Shown here piece after piece: positions 12,477 to 13,192 of a stretch of DNA of 13,192 bases. The notes beneath the pieces were generated by a model that had not been told where the DNA came from, searched no databases, and saw only the letters and a program-made list of their open reading frames with translations. Source of the stretch: JADYYB01 sp964402985 (GTDB lineage Bacteria; Pseudomonadota; Alphaproteobacteria; Rhizobiales; Kaistiaceae); the NCBI GenBank assembly GCA_964402985.1, contig CAYOET010000239.1:1-13192 (forward strand), written 5' to 3'. Position 1 is the stretch's first letter, and every line of letters starts with the position of its first letter. The position numbers were made by a program, and so were the translations under genes.

Positions 12477-13192
12477 GTGAAATTCGGACGCTTGTCGGAG
12501 GTCAGTTCTCGGAAGGCGATGCTGTGGTTCGTCATAGTAGTCGTGACCGTACTCACGGAGGCGACCTGCATCGCCGGCTTCCAATGGTATGGCGACAAAG
12601 TGCTGCGCGACGGGCTCGCGACGACGGCCGAGGTCGCTGCGACAGCTTTCGACGGCCGGGATGTCGCGAAGCTGAACGGTCTTCCCTCGGATGCTACAGA
12701 GCACGAGCTAAGTCAGGCGGTTGAGACACTCCGGCTTATCCATTCGGCGATGCCCGAAACGCGCTTCGTCTACCTGCTCGGCCAGCGCCGGGGGGAGATC
12801 GTATTTCTGGCGGATGCGACCGCGCCAGAGTCGTCCGACTATTCGGCCCCCGGCGATCCTTATCCCGAGGCTACGCCGGCCCTGAGGCAGTTGCTTCTGG
12901 ACCGGACATCGGTCGTCGAGGGGCCGGCGTCCGATCAGTGGGGGACTTGGGTTTCAGGACTGGCGTCGATCGAGAATCCGGGGGGTCGCACCGATCTCAC
13001 CTGGGACGCGCGCGGACGCTTGACGGTGGTCGATGCGCCCTCCGTACACTCGACCTTCCAGTACGACGCCCTCGGCCGGCGGGTCGCGCAAGCGATCAAC
13101 GGCGAGGGGGTGCAGTACAAATATGATCGCTCGCAGATTCTCCAAGAGCTGCGAGCGACTGGAATCGAGTCCATCGACGCCGGGCCGGCGAT
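12477..13192 (+). CDS. Membrane sensor-like domain fused in frame to RHS/YD-repeat segment (partial, runs off window)
   Basis: GTG 12477 follows a strong AGGAG (12466-12470) with a six-base spacer, and the frame stays open for 238 codons to the window end. Residues about 15-34 form a membrane helix (MLWFVIVVVTVLTEATCIAG). Residues 40-165 look like an extracytoplasmic sensor of signalling proteins (diguanylate cyclases, histidine kinases): TTAEVAATAFDGRDVAKL, RFVYLLGQRRGEIVFLAD, YSAPGDPYPEATPAL (122-136), VVEGPASDQWGTWVSGLASI (147-166). There the sequence normally continues with a conserved D..G.V.A.L.VD strand and then HAMP, GGDEF or kinase parts. Instead, from about residue 169 it becomes RHS/YD-repeat-like: GRTDLTWDARGRL, FQYDALGRRVAQAINGEG, YKYDRSQILQEL. 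The change of family happens between roughly 12972 and 12990 with no frame break. Either a real fusion or a chimeric junction; each half is assigned with fair confidence, their union is not. Confidence 0.6.
   Translation, partial: MKFGRLSEVSSRKAMLWFVIVVVTVLTEATCIAGFQWYGDKVLRDGLATTAEVAATAFDGRDVAKLNGLPSDATEHELSQAVETLRLIHSAMPETRFVYLLGQRRGEIVFLADATAPESSDYSAPGDPYPEATPALRQLLLDRTSVVEGPASDQWGTWVSGLASIENPGGRTDLTWDARGRLTVVDAPSVHSTFQYDALGRRVAQAINGEGVQYKYDRSQILQELRATGIESIDAGPA

Noticed and set aside
12366..12704. 112-codon minus-strand frame overlapping the start of the last gene
   Set aside because: The plus-strand frame has a strong ribosome binding site, a membrane helix and recognisable sensor motifs, while the minus frame has none.

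Overview
The window is high-GC DNA (about two thirds G+C by eye) with closely spaced genes, GTG starts, secreted proteins and a consensus FNR/FixK-type operator. This fits a proteobacterium, most likely an alphaproteobacterium; that placement is inferred from gene families and codon style, since no rRNA or phylogenetic marker is present. No tRNA, rRNA, CRISPR array or intact insertion sequence was seen.

Layout. (1) 2-1843, plus strand: the tail of an alpha/beta-hydrolase-domain protein, a GTGA-overlapping orphan ABC-type substrate-binding lipoprotein-like/periplasmic protein, and an exported one-cysteine peroxiredoxin-like protein, apparently one operon. (2) 1999-2940, plus: an exported protein with a peptidoglycan-binding-like helical domain and a C-terminal domain of unknown role, followed by a weak terminator hairpin. 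(3) 3121-4932, minus: an exported DUF900-type alpha/beta hydrolase with an N-terminal TPR-like half. (4) 5136-7581, plus: a compact cassette of a SxtJ-like membrane protein, a 49-residue DUF5989 membrane protein and a large carbamoyltransferase. It is met tail to tail by a membrane-anchored SGNH/GDSL hydrolase (7594-8814, minus). The four together match the gene content of the sxtI-sxtJ-sxtK-sxtL block of saxitoxin clusters, but nothing else from that pathway is present, so this is a carbamoylation module acting on an unknown, probably envelope or secreted, substrate. (5) 9020-11809, plus: an exported caspase-fold (peptidase C14-like) protein followed by five tandem PPC-like beta-sandwich repeats, three of them exactly 363 bases long. 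(6) 11810-12476: a 667-base non-coding stretch carrying a perfect FNR/FixK box and a degenerate second box. (7) 12477 to the window end, plus: a GTG-started open frame with a good ribosome binding site, in which a membrane-anchored extracytoplasmic sensor-like half runs in frame into an RHS/YD-repeat half; it is either a genuine fusion or an assembly/recombination junction.

Taken together, almost every protein here is exported or membrane-bound. The plausible common theme is envelope and secreted-polymer biology, but only the carbamoyltransferase cassette has a clear shared job.
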